A DNA stretch of 64,000 bases from Loripinus fragilis (GCA_964019695.1 OZ026515.1:77550678-77614677); one strand, 5' to 3'. Counted from the stretch's first letter, positions 47,030 to 60,840 are shown. Notes: generated from the sequence alone by a model not told the origin. Program-made: numbers and translations.

Positions 47030-50000
47030 CGATGCGTTTATAGACGGATTGCTGAGAATGGGTTTGCTCCCCCCCCCTAGGGTATTTTGCAGACACATCT
47101 TATCTTGTAGAGAATTGAAAGCCGAGTCTTTTAAGAAATGTTTGCACTCTGTGCGTTGGGGCTTTAGTCTGTAAGAGCCTATAACATACGTTACTTTATT
47201 AAATTAAGAAAAAGTAAATTGAAAGTTTGGGCTACAAATTAAAGACATTAAGATATTTATTTTTAAAAATAATTTATATAGTCTGCATACTGGGTATCTT
47301 AACTATGTATGACAGGCATTTGAACAAAATTGCAGCTTCCTAAGGTGTTATATGCGTTACATAAATCAGATAAATCATTAAAATTTGCAAGTGTGGCTAG
47401 TATCATTTACATTCACAATCTCCGTGTGTTTTGCAAAATGTTTTTAACCAAGTCTGACTAGTTATGCAATTGGCTAACAGAAAATTTAAGTTTGTTTCCC
47501 TAGCTTAAATAATTTTTCTAGAATAAGCAATTAAACAACCCTACCCCTACCCAGTTTTAAGGTGAAATGTTCGATATTCAAACTAAAGTAAAAAATAGTT
47601 AAAAATATTTGCAGTTGATGCATATGTTTGTTTGTTTGGGATTTATTTGCTTATATGAAAAGACTCATAAATCTGCAAGCTAGTTGCAAAATTTTTAATA
47701 TCAGAGGCTGTAACATATGTTACCTGATGTAATAAATGGGCAAGCTCATTGTCTTTACGTAAGATATGCCTTAAATTGTTTTAATCTCCTCGAGGGAATT
47801 TTGCAGCATATTCCTTCGTGTAGAACAACTCAAGCTGTATCGAATAAGGGATGTTTGCACTCTCTATGTTGCGGCGTTAGTCTGAAACAGCGTGTTACAT
47901 GCGTTACTATATCAAATAAAGGAAATGCAGTTTGAAAGTTTGAGCTAAAAGTGTGAAAAAACTCACAGCTGCTGGATATCTTACATGGTGTAGGGATTTT
48001 AAGCAGGCTCGTATGATAAAGACTTATAGATCTGCTAGTTGTCACCAAGTTTTAAAGATCAGAGAGCGTTACATATGTTAGTGTGATAAGTAAAATCATC
48101 AAACAGTATTTTTACATCAAGCTGTGTAAGGGCCTGCTCCATCCTAATCCCCTTTTGAATTCTGCAGACATATTACATCTTATGTTACCATTCAAGGTGC
48201 ATTTAATAAGAAATGTTTGCACTCTGTAAGTCGGGGCGTTAGCCTCTAACAGCTTGTTACATATGTTACTATATCAACTAATTCCCATCGATTTAACACT
48301 CATGTTAAACGTTTGTCGTTGTCTGCTTCTGTGGTAATCATTATTATCACACGCCTCCTTGCAACTAGCAGAATCATCACACAATATTTCAATCATTTAC
48401 TGTTATACAATTTTTACCACTGGTCCACTCAAAATTGATGAGCCATTTTCAACTTTCCAGCTAATGATATGGCTGCAAAAACTGAGAAATCATAGGTTTT
48501 ACATTATTTTAAGGCTTGCTTCAATGTACTGACATAAAAAACAACCAGCTGCAAACATAATTGATAGCAATGTCCAACTTCATATTCTTTCTCTTATACC
48601 AGATAACTTTCAAGGTGTAACAGAAATTGTTTCAGACGGTCTGCCAAAACCATCAAGAGTCAACATTGTAACTAAAGAAAACTTCTTTTGGCGCAGCAAA
48701 ATACTATTGATCTAAGACCTGAGGATTTAAGCACCAAAGGACTGGATAGGTTCCATGGCAAATGATGCAAAATAGCAGCCTATCAAATTTCTGTTTGACC
48801 TATGTCAGAAATCTTAAAGTATTCTTAGAGGTACACGGTAGAGACATAGCTTTTTCAAAATCAGAGCAAAGTTATCATTTGACTAGCACGGATGCAGAGG
48901 CAGCTGCAGTAAGATTGCTCTTGCCACTTCACAGGAAGAGACATATACCAGAGTCATACTCCATTGCATGCATATATGTGAAATGGCATTAAACCCATAT
49001 TTAATCAGGTGTTTGATCTCATGACACTGACATGCTGTTTCTGCTTTTGAAGAATGCTAAGGATTCAATTTATAGCTGAGTCAATTTGTTTGACGCTGGC
49101 ACTGGCCACACATACAAATGAAATTAAGTCTTTTGATGGCAAAAGAGGAGGATCACACGAAATGCTTATAAGTGATGTTTGTCACAATTACCAATTTTAA
49201 AAAGTAATCTTAATTAATGTAATGTTTCTTATGTGTCAAAGGAATTCAGCATGCAAACTACATGAATAATTCAAATAAATAAATAGTTTTTTGTCTTCTT
49301 TCTGTTTCTCAGACTTTCAATTCATTTATTCTTAAATTGATATGGTAACATACGTATCATACCATTACATGCTAACCCCCTAGTTAATAGAGTGCAAACA
49401 TCTCTTATTTGATGCAGCTTGAACTGTTCTTTAAGGTAGGATATGTCTGCACAATTCCTAAAGGGGTGGAGAGGAACAGGATTGCACTCAGTTTGTAGTC
49501 CTAATACTATGGCATGATTCTACTGGTTGTGATGAAATGGGTGATTATTTTGCCATAGAAGCAGAAACAATGATAGACATTGTGAGGGTGACTTGAATCA
49601 AGATTGTCTTTGTATAATTATATTTAATAGGAATATTTATTAAATGGTTTCATTTAAATGAGAATTTTTATTTTCTATCTATATGTCTATATATTTTAAT
49701 ATTATAGGTAAATATGTGATAAAAATGATTATATATAACATCTGTAACACAATTCCATGGGGTTGTTATCAACAATGACTGTAATTACTGAGACTAAGGC
49801 ACCAGAGGCTAGAGATTAATAGGAAAACATGTTAAAAATAGTATTTTTTCTGAAATATCACCTCTTACGTCCAAGACAATTTCCTTGCTCATTCATTATG
49901 CCATGTAACATACGTTACATACTTAAATAAGTGATCTGATCCTGATGTCAAACTTGCAATGAATGATTCTTTATTGCATTAGCAAGACAGTGCCAAAAAT

Positions 50001-50505
50001 GTAAGATATCCACGAGCGTCAAATATTTTCATATATTTTTCTTCAATAATAGATACCAAAATTGGATACTTAAAATTGGGGGTGGGGTTGTTTAATAGCT
50101 CATATAAAACAATGTATTTGTGATAGAAAAGCAAACTTTGTTTTTTCTATTAGTCGAATTAGTGAAGTGAAATTCAATCTATGTAACGCATATAACACCA
50201 TTGAAGGCTGTAATTTTGTTTAAAATGCTGCCTTTATATAGCTTAGGCATCCAGCATGCAAACTGCATAAGAAATTTGAATAATTAGATGGTTTAATGTC
50301 TTCTTTCTGTAGCTCAAACTTTCTTTTTGAATTTTTTCCTTAGTTTGTTACAGAAATTTATGTAACAGGCTGTCAAAGACTAACGCCCCGGAGCACAGAG
50401 TGCAAACACCTCTTAAAAGATGCGGCTTGAAATTTTCTTCATGATAGGATATGTCTGCGAAATTCCCTAGGGGGGGGGGGGGCAGGACTTTTTTTAGCTC
50501 GAATC
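47030..50505. mobile_element. Fold-back-like composite element, ~3.4 kb
   Basis: A ~280-bp unit (ccccctaggg, ttgcagacat, ttaagaaatgtttgcactct, gggcgttagtct, cttgttacatatgttact, gaaagtttg) occurs in direct orientation at 47.07, 47.78 and 48.14 kb and inverted at 49.25-49.50 and 50.19-50.49 kb. The outermost copies face each other, and 47.51-47.56 also pairs with 50.08-50.13 kb. The core (about 48.3-49.2 kb) is unlike the arms. This matches fold-back elements, whose long inverted arms are built of subrepeats. Confidence 0.6.
48300..49235. other. Unique core of the fold-back-like element
   Basis: Less repetitive sequence between the inverted arms. A 76-codon open stretch (48762-48992) includes STDAEAAAVRLLLPLHRKR, but there is no recognisable domain and no splice evidence. 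It could be captured host sequence. Confidence 0.35.
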
Positions 50506-50552
50506 TCGGGTGGAGGTCGTTTTGTAGAATGTAAATATTGACCTGATTTAAA

Positions 50553-50926
50553 TTAAAGCTGCATACTCTGTAACTATGAACATTTTTCGAAAAAAAATAT
50601 TTTCTTTTTAAATCATTTGCAAAAGTAGAATAAAGTTATGTTGTCACAATAAATCTAGTTTCTACAGCTGAAGACTGCATGAAAAAGTGAATTATCTTGT
50701 AAAACAGGTGTATTTTCTCTTGTTTGTAATTATTTGCGTCCCTCCAATAATTCTAAGCAGTTGATTTTTAACATAAATGCTGTGGATTTGGCACTAATAA
50801 TTTGTTAATTATTACGAAAAAGGTAAAATGTATACCTGAATTTTAGTAATTACACTGTGTTCTTGAAAAATAGAAACATTATTTTTAAACTGAAAATATC
50901 AAAAGTTACAGAGTATGCAGCTTTAA
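50553..50926. mobile_element. TTAA MITE, family C, 374 bp
   Basis: Ends TTAAAGCTGCATACTCTGTA and its exact complement. The interior is imperfectly palindromic. The sister copy 57031-57404 has the same length in the opposite orientation and shares ttgcgtccctccaataatt. Confidence 0.85.
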
Positions 50927-50929
50927 CAG

Positions 50930-52815
50930 TTCCCACGGGATTTGATCCAAACCAATGGTGCATCTCCTTTAGGTATTAATTGGTCAATAACTGTATGAAA
51001 TTGGGCTCTGATCGCCTTTTTGATGAAAAATGTGCATTTTATCAAGGAAATGTATTTTTGAAAAAGCCTCGCTCAAAATCACATTTCAACATTATTTATC
51101 AGAAATGTAACCTATTGCATGAGAAAGCTCAACCCCTTTCCTTCCATTATGTCGAAGGACATCCCTTTTTTCCCTTGATTACTGTGTTATTGAAGAAAAC
51201 GCCGTTCATAATCTGAAAAGGATACCTTTAGCACAGTTCATACACGAAATATGATAACGTTTATCAGAGTCATATCTTATTTCCATATCATCAATTTAAT
51301 GCGCGTTTTTCAATAGTTTGTTTGATTATGATAATTCTGAAAAGAAACATTAAAAGGTTGTATTTCAAAGTTAGTTTAAAGTATACATGTGTAGTTTGAG
51401 AACTATCTATTCTTATATTACGTTTGACTTTGCTGTAAAAAGGTAACTTATTTCTTCCATGATATACTATTAACTTACTTTGAAACATATCTTAAATTTA
51501 TTTTCTCGTAGGAGTTACAACTATATTGGCCTTGTGTTGAAAGTCAACAAGAATAGCAAAGAGAGCACACATCTTGTATAGGAAATACGTGTACGTTTGT
51601 GGAGCTTATATGATCTTCCTGTCTGCTTAATATACTTAGGATGTAAAGTACATATAAAATATATAGAGAACTATTAGAGGGAATATTTTTCTTTAAATTA
51701 TACACTAAGTCGTCATAAAACTCTGGTTCTGAAAGTCCCTGGGGAAGAGAGATTTAAGTAAGACATTGAATAGATAGCAAATAGTATAGGCGGTAAAATT
51801 TAGAAAAAAAATGCCAAGTTTATGATACCGAAAGCCTTGTTAAGGAGTTGCTCAGTTAACAGTTTATTGTGAGCGTCAAAGCCAGCAACATGGCTAGATA
51901 CTCTAGCAAATCGGATGAGTTGAGAAATGTTAACTCCATAGGATGTAGAGCAAGGAACATTACCATCTAATAATGGGAAGTATACAATTTCAAAATCAAA
52001 ATCATAACGTTGATCGTAAATTTATCCTAAAATCCCAGTAGAGTGTTGAAAATAAACTTCACTGGATGCCCTTCTTAGATGACATAAGGAGAAAAGTTAT
52101 GCACAAAGCACGATCATTCAATATTGATTTTGTAAAATACAACACTACTGTAACAGAGAAATTAATAATTTTGATTTACCATATAAAATGCAGCCTTTTG
52201 TTGCCAGTACTACGCATGATATGACATACTTTGGGACGCACCAGATCACACCATTTTTGTCAAAAAAATTACGGGGGAGCATGCCCCCACCCACTTAGCA
52301 ACAGTGTGACTACACAATGTTATGGCGCCACCTACACACCTGCTCTGTTATTATCTTTTTAGGTAATTAGCCCTTTTTAAAGGAATTTTTTAAGAATGCT
52401 GATCAGATATATATACTCACTTGATTTAACTGAAGTTAAACAAGCGTATAGGCACTAATAGCAACTAAAATGCTTTCACTAAAGTGTCTAGAAAAATCTA
52501 GTTTAAGCTGTTGGAAAAATCAGCACCTGTTCCCAAAAAGAAAACCAAATGGTATGTCTCTAAACCTCCAAGCCTACTCTACCAGGTACAGCAACAACTT
52601 TTTAGGATGGCGTCATACTTTGAGCCATATATAACGCATTTCATTGAAATTAATTATATGGCATGCATTCCATGGCTTTTATATGTCATGTATTCCATGG
52701 CAAAGACCTGTCTTTACATGTATAAGACGAAATATTAAGTGATCATTAAGTCATGCGCTCTTATATAACTTCATAGTTTTTAAGTATGTGATTTTAATCC
52801 TACAGAAAGATAAAT
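50930..52815. other. Non-coding sequence, nothing recognised
   Basis: Several open stretches without coding character; no repeat ends found. Confidence 0.45.
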
Positions 52816-52819
52816 ACAT

Positions 52820-52995
52820 TTTAGGGAGACTTGGCTTATATTTTGAGGGATTTGGGAGAAGCTTAACTCTTTTTATGAATTTGGGGAGCGCAAGCAAATA
52901 CTTTTAGGGAGACAAGGAAATTATTTGCAGGGAGAATTAGAGATCAATGCATTATTTTTAGGGATCAAGGGAGCACAGACCCCCTGGGGGCCTCA
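52820..52995. repeat. Degenerate gggaga-keyword tandem
   Basis: ttagggagactt, ttgggagaagc, ttggggagcgc, ttagggagacaagg, gcagggagaatt and ttagggatcaagggagc recur every 25-40 bp. Its right end resembles the CAGGGATCAAG end of the insertion at 9957-10323. Confidence 0.5.
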
Positions 52996-53029
52996 GAATT
53001 GTTCTTCTTGATGCACTCTAACAAAATTT

Positions 53030-53095
53030 CACAAATGGTTCCACTCCATTGGTCAGTCATTCTCGGGTGAGCGACCCAAGGGCCCTCTTGTTATA
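53030..53095 (+). repeat. End of the bivalve-type repeat
   Basis: ggtgagcgacccaagggccc followed by tcttgtt, a word I associate with the terminus of a common bivalve repeat. Confidence 0.45.
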
Positions 53096-53099
53096 AAAG

Positions 53100-55000
53100 T
53101 AAGAGTTATCTTATTGGTTGTCTTAAAATGTCAAGTATTGGCGTCCACAAAAAATACTTATCATTTAGATATATTTTGACCGTGGGTCCGGTTTCACCCC
53201 TCAATACGTTCAGAGTTATACCTGGTCAGACAATTCTGGTCAGAAAAGTTGATATTCATGCGTACTCAATGTCTGCTACGTCATCCACGCTTTATAGAAG
53301 TTAGATAGTTGCCACTCATGTCTCTAGGTAAGCTATGCATGCGGAGAGTTAGAATAATAAACTATTTGTAAAATGTAACTTTGGGTAAGTAAACACATTG
53401 ATGTGTCTAAACACTCGGGCAGGCTGATCAAAGCATCTGCTTTCTCATCTGTTTCTCACGTCCATTAATTTCATAAATATGACGTCGTGGGTGCGAGGGC
53501 TCCTTTAGCATGGATGAAACCCAAGAGAAACATATCGGACACTGTGAAAGTGCTCGCCCAATGCTGGGGCATACCTTTGCGCTATTTTTAGCTAGCCAGT
53601 GGGGAGTTTTTTGACTGAGGCTTATTTTATATATATATTTGCGGGGTGTGAATAATCTTATATGGCCGTTCACATATGCATGCTTGTCTTAGCATTAACT
53701 TATTGCCTATATGTTAAGAACCAAACTTGTGTATAATCCCTTCTTTACCCATTGGCTCAAGGTATATTGTTCAACTTGAGGCCAAGAAGTCCCTGGTTTG
53801 AGCAATATTGCTTGTTTGTTTACTTATTTGTTTGTTTGTGTTTATCATGCCAGTGATGTAACGACATGCATTAAGTTCGATATACCATTAGTGGTTTACA
53901 AATTATGGTAGCCCTGTGTAATGACGTTCGTAATGGTCTCGAAAATAATTGTTTGGCAACATCAAAGCGTAGGTTCACGCAATTTTGAAATGTTATTTAA
54001 AAGTAGTTTTTAGGTGATACAATAAATAGAACCTAACATTCCTGCTGCTGTATTATTAAATTTATTAAGCTTGTCACGAAAAAGTGACATAATAATTGGC
54101 AAGCCTCGCATTTTATCTCCTTTTTAAAGCTCGTTTCATAACTTCAATATTGGGATCAAATGTGATTTTCTATGCATTACCTCCTGCTAGAACACGAGGG
54201 TGGTGTTGAAACCCAAACCTGAATGCGAGGGTATGACGACGACCCCTCAGGGGTCTAGCAGATATTAGTGTATTTCTCGCTTGAAAACGTACAACAACGT
54301 TTCAAAAAGTTCAATAATGACATGCAGAAGGTAATAAGCATTTTTCCATATCAAAGACTTGCGTCATCCTGACGACACTTCTATGTGCGTTACTGCTGAA
54401 GACGTCAATTTTGTAACGAATCCAGATAATGCATGCGTAAAGTAAAGAATAAAAAGAAAATAAAGCAGCAACAAAAAGCTGTGCATCAACAGCACATAAC
54501 TTACCTGGTTAAAACATGGTTTGCGCTAATTAAACATGACTTTCAACAATGTGCGATACAGCTTTTTATTCAATTATAAAACATCGCCACTTATCATGTA
54601 AGGTCCTCTATTTAAGGTCCTGCCAACAGGTAAGGTCATACAGGAACTTGGTTATAGCGTAAAGCCTTATTAAACAAGCTATTGTTATTCCAAGTTTGAA
54701 GTGACTCCCGTTTTTTTTAAACAACTTTAAACTGAACCTACACATGTGGATTTAAATGCACATTGCATAATTAAAACTTACTTTGGGGAAGCCCTTATTT
54801 TTAACTGAAGCCCTAACCCCCTTAAAAAGAATAACTTAGTTGTTTACCCCTGTGAAAATACCCATTTATACCTCAATAGATACACGTGGTGTATTTGCAT
54901 TTGCCATTATGATATTTACTAACTAACAGGAATATCTATATCCCCGGATTCGTCGAAACTCTTTACAGCATAACCCCCATGCTCTCTCTCCTACACTCAC
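53100..55000. other. Non-coding sequence, nothing recognised
   Basis: A fragment resembling 8520-8610 is at 54030-54125; otherwise nothing supported. Confidence 0.45.
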
Positions 55001-55009
55001 CCTCATTTG

Positions 55010-55010
<1 letters not shown>

Positions 55011-55050
<40 letters not shown>
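55011..55050. repeat. CA microsatellite
   Basis: About 20 uninterrupted CA dinucleotides. Confidence 0.95.
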
Positions 55051-55053
<3 letters not shown>

Positions 55054-55212
55054 GCGCCAACCACCATGCACACATGCACTGTCCTGGAACATGCCAAATG
55101 AAGAGTAGACAAATAAAAGGTTTTTGCACGAAAATAACACCTTCCTTCATTAAACTACATGTGCTTCTCTATCGATAAATAAAACAAAATGTGTTGCTTT
55201 TCTATGAATTCA

Positions 55213-55442
55213 TTAACTCTTTGCCTAATGAGTAATTTATCATGTTTATTATGTTTTGTTGTCTGCTGATTTTTTTTCAAAATAAGGGTTTTTTTAAAAA
55301 AAAAAAAAACCTTTCAGGAATATCACCAGAGTGTCAAACATTTTTGATCTAGATCAGGTTGGATGTTTTGTCAGGCCAGATCTGGGTCAAAAGGGTTTGC
55401 TAAAAGGTAATCAGCAGATAGCACTAGTAGGGTAAGAGTTTA
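55213..55442. mobile_element. TTAA MITE, family B
   Basis: TTAACTCTTTGCC at left, ggtaagagtttat at right (degraded), with gttgtctgctgatttt and ttcaggaatatc as in 6409-6636. Confidence 0.6.
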
Positions 55443-55444
55443 TG

Positions 55445-57028
55445 AGGACAATCTAAGCGAATTGGGGAGTTGATTAGATAGAGCGAATCGTTGATCCACA
55501 TTAAACTTAAAAATACAAATTGGGGGAATACACCTATTCTGGACAGTACATCCAAAAAAGATTACCAGAGGCTTGTAAGTTCGGAATTATGAAGTAGAGG
55601 AGATGTACTTTTCATGTAATAGTTTACTGTATATGAGTTTAGCATATTGGATAAAATTTAAGCCATTTTTACCTAGCACCAGTATATAGAATACATTTTT
55701 CACAAATTTCAAGTCACAAATTTCTGCTTCTTGGGATATCATATTATTTGTGACCATATTTCCATATTGTCACTGACAGGAATGTGTTTGCATGACTTTA
55801 GTTGTAGCTCGTTATTTTGCCTTTAATTTGATATATAGTTTGACACATCCCGGTTCAACCAGTACACATTAATATAAAGAAAACTAACCCTGTTCCCTTC
55901 TTTTACGAGAATCTTGAAAGTAATCTAGGGTTACAAAAGACAAAATATTTTCTTTTTGGTACCACAAACTAAGCTGACATTCATGCTGAAAAGTTCTCTG
56001 AAATACTCAATTTAAACATAAGATTAATATACCTTTTCAGTGGTATGTGTGAAACAAAATATTTTTCTTCCATTGGGGCTCAATAACAAAACATAGGCGA
56101 TGGTTCTGTTGTTGTTGAATTTTTGTTTATTGTCACTCCCGTAATTGTTCTATGTATTGTTGTTTTGTTCTAGTTTTGCAATCGTCTTGATGGGGAAGAG
56201 AGAGCTGGTTGCTTTGCTTAGTTGGTCTTCCTGGTGCCTCGTGATTGTTGTGTGGCTCTTTCTCACGGTGCCATGGGTTTGTCTGCAGTTTGTGATTTTG
56301 GTATTTTCCTATCAGACTGACTTACTATTTTTGGCGTAAAATTTGGATTTAATCACAAAAACTCTATTGATATTGATATTTTAATGTCCAATTATGCTTT
56401 TTAATTATTACTAATTATTTCATTATCAGATTTCACAAAAGTATGGGACCAGGCCACAAGCAAGCTCACAACCCCTGGGTCTTCAGTCAGACTCAATAGA
56501 TTGAATATAATTCGGTTTCTAGTGGAGAAATGGAGTCAATAGATTGAATATAATTCGGTTTCTAGTGGAGAAATGGAGGTTGAAATCTTTCCCAAAGTGG
56601 AGGTTGAAATCTTTCTCTCTGACAGAGTCAAACCGTTGCAACAAATTTGCTTTTTGACATTAAGAAGACAAGCATCAACTGTTTTTTTTCTCTGTCTAAC
56701 TAGTAAACATTGTGCACTATAGGGCCTTACGCTACACTGATCAGAAAGTTGTGTACGTTGCATGAGTTGCAGTCTGTACTGGATTCATTATGCTTACTTC
56801 CATCATTAAAGTAGTCCAGAGTACATTTTAATATAATCAGCAGACATAAATAGCATGCAACATTTTCACAACTACATTACATCAACAATTTAGCAGAAAG
56901 TATTAGTTTGTCGAAGATAACTTTATTAAAGCACTTTATATGATTTCCTAACAAGGAATTAACCGAGTCGCAAGTTACAACTAATGAAGTTGTTAAATGT
57001 TTCTGAGTTACACTGCTGACATCGACCC
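55445..57028. other. Non-coding sequence with a 56-bp doublet
   Basis: A tandem doublet, agattgaatataattcggtt plus tctagtggagaaatgga, is at 56499-56578. T/G-rich 56100-56340 loosely resembles the insertion at 1325-1555. Confidence 0.5.
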
Positions 57029-57030
57029 TC

Positions 57031-57404
57031 TTAAAGCTGCATAATCTGTAACTTTTGATCTTCTAATTTTAAAAATAATGTTTTATTTTTCAAGAACACA
57101 GTAAAAATACTTAAATTCATATAAACATTTTACCATTTTCGTAAATCTTAAAACGTTATCACTATCAAAACAACTGCATTTATGTTAAAATTCAACGGTC
57201 TAGAATTATTGGAGGGACGCAAATAACTACCAACAAGAGAAAAACACACCTATTTGATAAGAAAATTCACTTTTCCATGCAGTTTTCAGCTGTATTGAAC
57301 ATTTTTATTGTGAAGACATAGCTTAATTCTACTTTTACAAATGATTTAAAAAGAAAATAAAATTTTTCGAAAAATGTTCGTAGTTACAGAGTATGCAGCT
57401 TTAA
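57031..57404. mobile_element. TTAA MITE, family C, 374 bp
   Basis: Ends TTAAAGCTGCATAATCTGTA and the complement of the 50553 copy's end; opposite orientation and same length. Confidence 0.85.
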
Positions 57405-57564
57405 ATAAAGTCAGTGTAAGGTGTCCTACGACGGACACATCCTAAGGTCAGGCTCTATTTGTTCATTTTTTTGAGAGAAAGGTGTTTCTTATCATATAGA
57501 TACAGTTCCATCCAATGTCATGTGAGGCAATAATAACGATTCTGTGCCTAGTTCGGATTCACTG

Positions 57565-57650
57565 AAATTTGACACGCGAGAAAATAGTGGCCTTCCCAGT
57601 ATGGAATGAAATTTCCGCCGATACTCCATGCATACAAGTTTGTTTTTGTT
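57565..57650. repeat. Fragment shared with 63260-63325, inverted
   Basis: atttccgccgatactccatg and catacaagtttgtttttg appear as reverse complements at 63262-63305. Confidence 0.7.
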
Positions 57651-57668
57651 TTTTAAGATTGCAATTTT

Positions 57669-58147
57669 CACTGTAGTCACACCACTACGGGAACCTGGGT
57701 CTCGTCACTTATTCCGGTGTTAGGTAACTTTCTCATCATGTTCAATTTCTTCATTTAATGACAGATAAACTCCCATAAATTCTGGGGTTCCGAATGATTT
57801 TTGTTCATCAAAATCACATTGTATTTTTTAGCTTTAAAATTATATGAAAACTTTAACGTTCGATGTCTAGGCATGAAATAACTAATTACGGTTTCGTCAT
57901 CGTGGACAATTAATCAATGACAAAACCGTACAATTATGACTAAACCGTAATTGACATTTTTTCAATATAACTGTACAAACACACATTTAAAATTTGATTT
58001 TATCTCCGTTTTGACAAAACAATACAGAGGTTGTTAACTAGACGATGCAATCTCGAAGCAAACATATTGGAAAGTTCTCATTTTTGTTTACTATAACACC
58101 GGAGTGGGTGACGAGACCCAAATTGCCGTGGTGGAATGACTACAGTG
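57669..58147. mobile_element. MITE with ~50-bp TIRs, uninterrupted copy
   Basis: Ends cactgtagtcacaccactac and gtggaatgactacagtg. It gives the empty site for the insertion inside 9839-10713. Confidence 0.85.
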
Positions 58148-58970
58148 AATTTTATTTCGTAAATTATGTCATTGTATCATGTGAATTGCCTTATCATAAC
58201 AGCTTTCATCAACGGATGTTACTTAAGAATTAAAAAAAGTACAAAGTCAACTGTAAATAGCATCAACAACATAATAAAGTGACATGAAACAAGCATTTGA
58301 AGCATTGAATATTGTCGGTAATACCGCGCTTCTTTCTATGCTATATATTTTGACGCCAGAGGGGGCGCTTTCATTTATAATTTATAGGATATCCTTTTTT
58401 CGGAACTAATCGATTAATTTCGAAAAACGGTGTCAGGAGTCATTTTTACTGAATACTTTATCCGAAAATGTGGTACTTGATTGTACCGATTCCTGATCTT
58501 TGCCCTCTTTCTTCCTTTTTGCTTATTTTCAAATAAATATATCGAAAAATTCAAGACTTGTTGGTTTCAATTTTGTCCTCTTGTTAAACGTTTGTTATAG
58601 GATGCAAGATAAATTTCTTGCTAAAACATCCATGTAGAATGTCATAAATGTAAACTCATTTAAATAAACCTTAATAAAAATAAATATCAACGAAAACATT
58701 ACAAAAATGAAATGTCTTAAGTTTAAAGGGAAGCAACCTAGTGGAAATACAAGTTAAAATTTTAAGAAAAGATTATAAATTAGCCCATTATACCAACTTA
58801 AGCACAATATCTCATTATGTACAAGGTCTACACTGATGTATGTGGTATAAAATAGCTATACGATGTTTGTCCACCTGTATGTAAGATAATTCACTCGCTA
58901 AAGCTTGTTGATTATCTCAAAATACAGGCGGACATGATTACATATATGAATGATGAAAGGAGACTATTCC
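58148..58970. other. Non-coding sequence with repeat fragments
   Basis: 58355-58372 (ttttgacgccagaggggg) recurs inverted at 63044-63062. 58467-58515 matches the tail of the 1325-1555 insertion. No gene seen. Confidence 0.5.
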
Positions 58971-58974
58971 AGCA

Positions 58975-59115
58975 GCCATGATCAACCCGCCAACGAAAGG
59001 ACATAACGCCATTTAAATGGCGTTTCGCTGATGGGCCGATGATGGCCCACTGAAAAAAGGTATTTGGATCCTCTCTCTCCCCTCATCAACTGAAAAAAGT
59101 TGCTGGAGTTGACCC
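58975..59115 (-). repeat. Inverted copy of the gatgatggccca family
   Basis: aacgccatttaaatggcgtt palindrome, then gatgatggccca and tttggatcctctctctcccc, the reverse layout of 59560-59700. Confidence 0.6.
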
Positions 59116-59544
59116 TCTTACTGGATGCGCGCATGGAGGAGGTACCCACAACATATTTAGAAGACGGCTTGTATGCCATATGATCTGTCTTCAAACAATG
59201 AAGCCAAACCTTTCTGCATGTATAAAAAGGGAACACCTTCCTAGCATTTATTTACATCCCGACACCACGATCTTATATCATGAAATTTCGAACTTAGCAC
59301 AATAGCGAACGAAGAAGGCTGAGATGAGTCTGTGCACATGTGGAATCTCGATAGAGCCTTCTCATCAAATGGACGTCGATGAATGCTTAGAATTTTGGCA
59401 TCTAGACAAACTAAATATTGTAGATGGTTCATCCCTAAGATGAAGATGATCATATACTATAAACAGTTATGACTTTAATTAAAACTGTTATGACTTCAAT
59501 TCAAACTATTGACAATTTGAAGAAAAAAGTCCCGCATGCGCAGA

Positions 59545-59850
59545 TCAAGCTTTTTTTCAGAGAGGTCCAACTCTTGACAACTTTTTTTATAGTTGATGAG
59601 GAGAGAGAGGATCCAAATACCATAAAATGTGTCATCATTGGCTCGCCAGCGAAACGCCATTTAAATTGCCAGCAAAACGCCATTTAGGTGGACCAATGAT
59701 GGCCGAACATCAAGAATGCTGGCTTGGAAGTTTTGTGATATCCAGGGGTGACCAGTATCGCTAAGGAGCCCTATAACTGTCTGATCTTCCAGGTGGTTTA
59801 GACCCCTGTCCCCTACCCCATATCCCGCATACGGATCCACCCATGCCTCA
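59545..59850 (+). repeat. gatgatggccca family copy
   Basis: gagaggtccaactcttgaca, gttgatgaggagagagagga, two copies of gcgaaacgccatttaa(a)tt-like sequence, and gaatgctggcttgg. Confidence 0.6.
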
Positions 59851-59899
59851 ATCTATCGAGAATTGACCTGTTTCTGGAGCCTAATGAGCCAGCACAAGG

Positions 59900-60065
59900 G
59901 ATTTTGGAGGGTCTAAATGGAGTACCTCTAAAATCGCTAATCAGTAAAATTTAGGTCTACAGATCACTAAACATTAAAAAAGGCCCCCAAATCGCTAATC
60001 TGTAAAAAAATGACCCCAAACTCAGTAATCAGTAAAAAATTTGACAAAATCTGTAAAATATCTTA
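59900..60065. repeat. Degenerate cgctaatc-keyword tandem
   Basis: Units of 30-40 bp with cgctaatcagtaaaattt, cgctaatctgtaaaa and agtaatcagtaaaaaattt, separated by gccccc/accccaa. Confidence 0.65.
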
Positions 60066-60840
60066 GAAGACATGCCATTTTGGCGATAAAAACTAATTTT
60101 CAAGACTACTTGATGCAAATGACATGCAGATATAACGATTAATTCTTTGTCAGGAATTGTAGCTTTATTGTATACTGAATGTTACTATGCAACAAAGTGT
60201 ATATTAGATACAAAATAAGTCACAATATTAGCATTTTTCATTAAAGCGGCAATCACAACAAAAAAACTGCATTTGTCGTCTTTGGGAATGTTTTAGAAGC
60301 CTCATTGACAAACTGTGCAGATCAGACTGTTCCTGATGTAGGAGAGTATGATCTGGGTCCACACAATCTGCCTGTATGCTTATATGCAGCAGAATAACTT
60401 TAGCAGATGCCATTTTCAGATGCAGTTTTTGTTTGCGCTATAATTCCTAAGGCATGGGAAACATATATTTGCTCCATGGTCACTAATAAATGACTAGCCG
60501 GCCACTTCTTACCTCCAACTGTTTACTGTGTATACAAATGGATCTTTCCTTCTGGTTTGATACAATAAACTTTGGATGGGCCACTGTACATAATATGGGT
60601 TGTCAGGTTATAGTTTTTAAAAGTAGTGTTTGTTTTTTTTGTCTGAAGATCTTTTTTACCTAACAAACAGTATAGACCTTGATGAAATGCCGCATAATGT
60701 GGCATTTCATCTGGGTCTTCACTGTTTATAAAAGTATCCATTTAGAGGTTTCTCGTATACAATGCACTGCCAAATTATTAAAAGTATGTTACTGTCACAT
60801 GAACGTGCATGAACAGTAGTTTGACTTAATTTTTTTTCAG

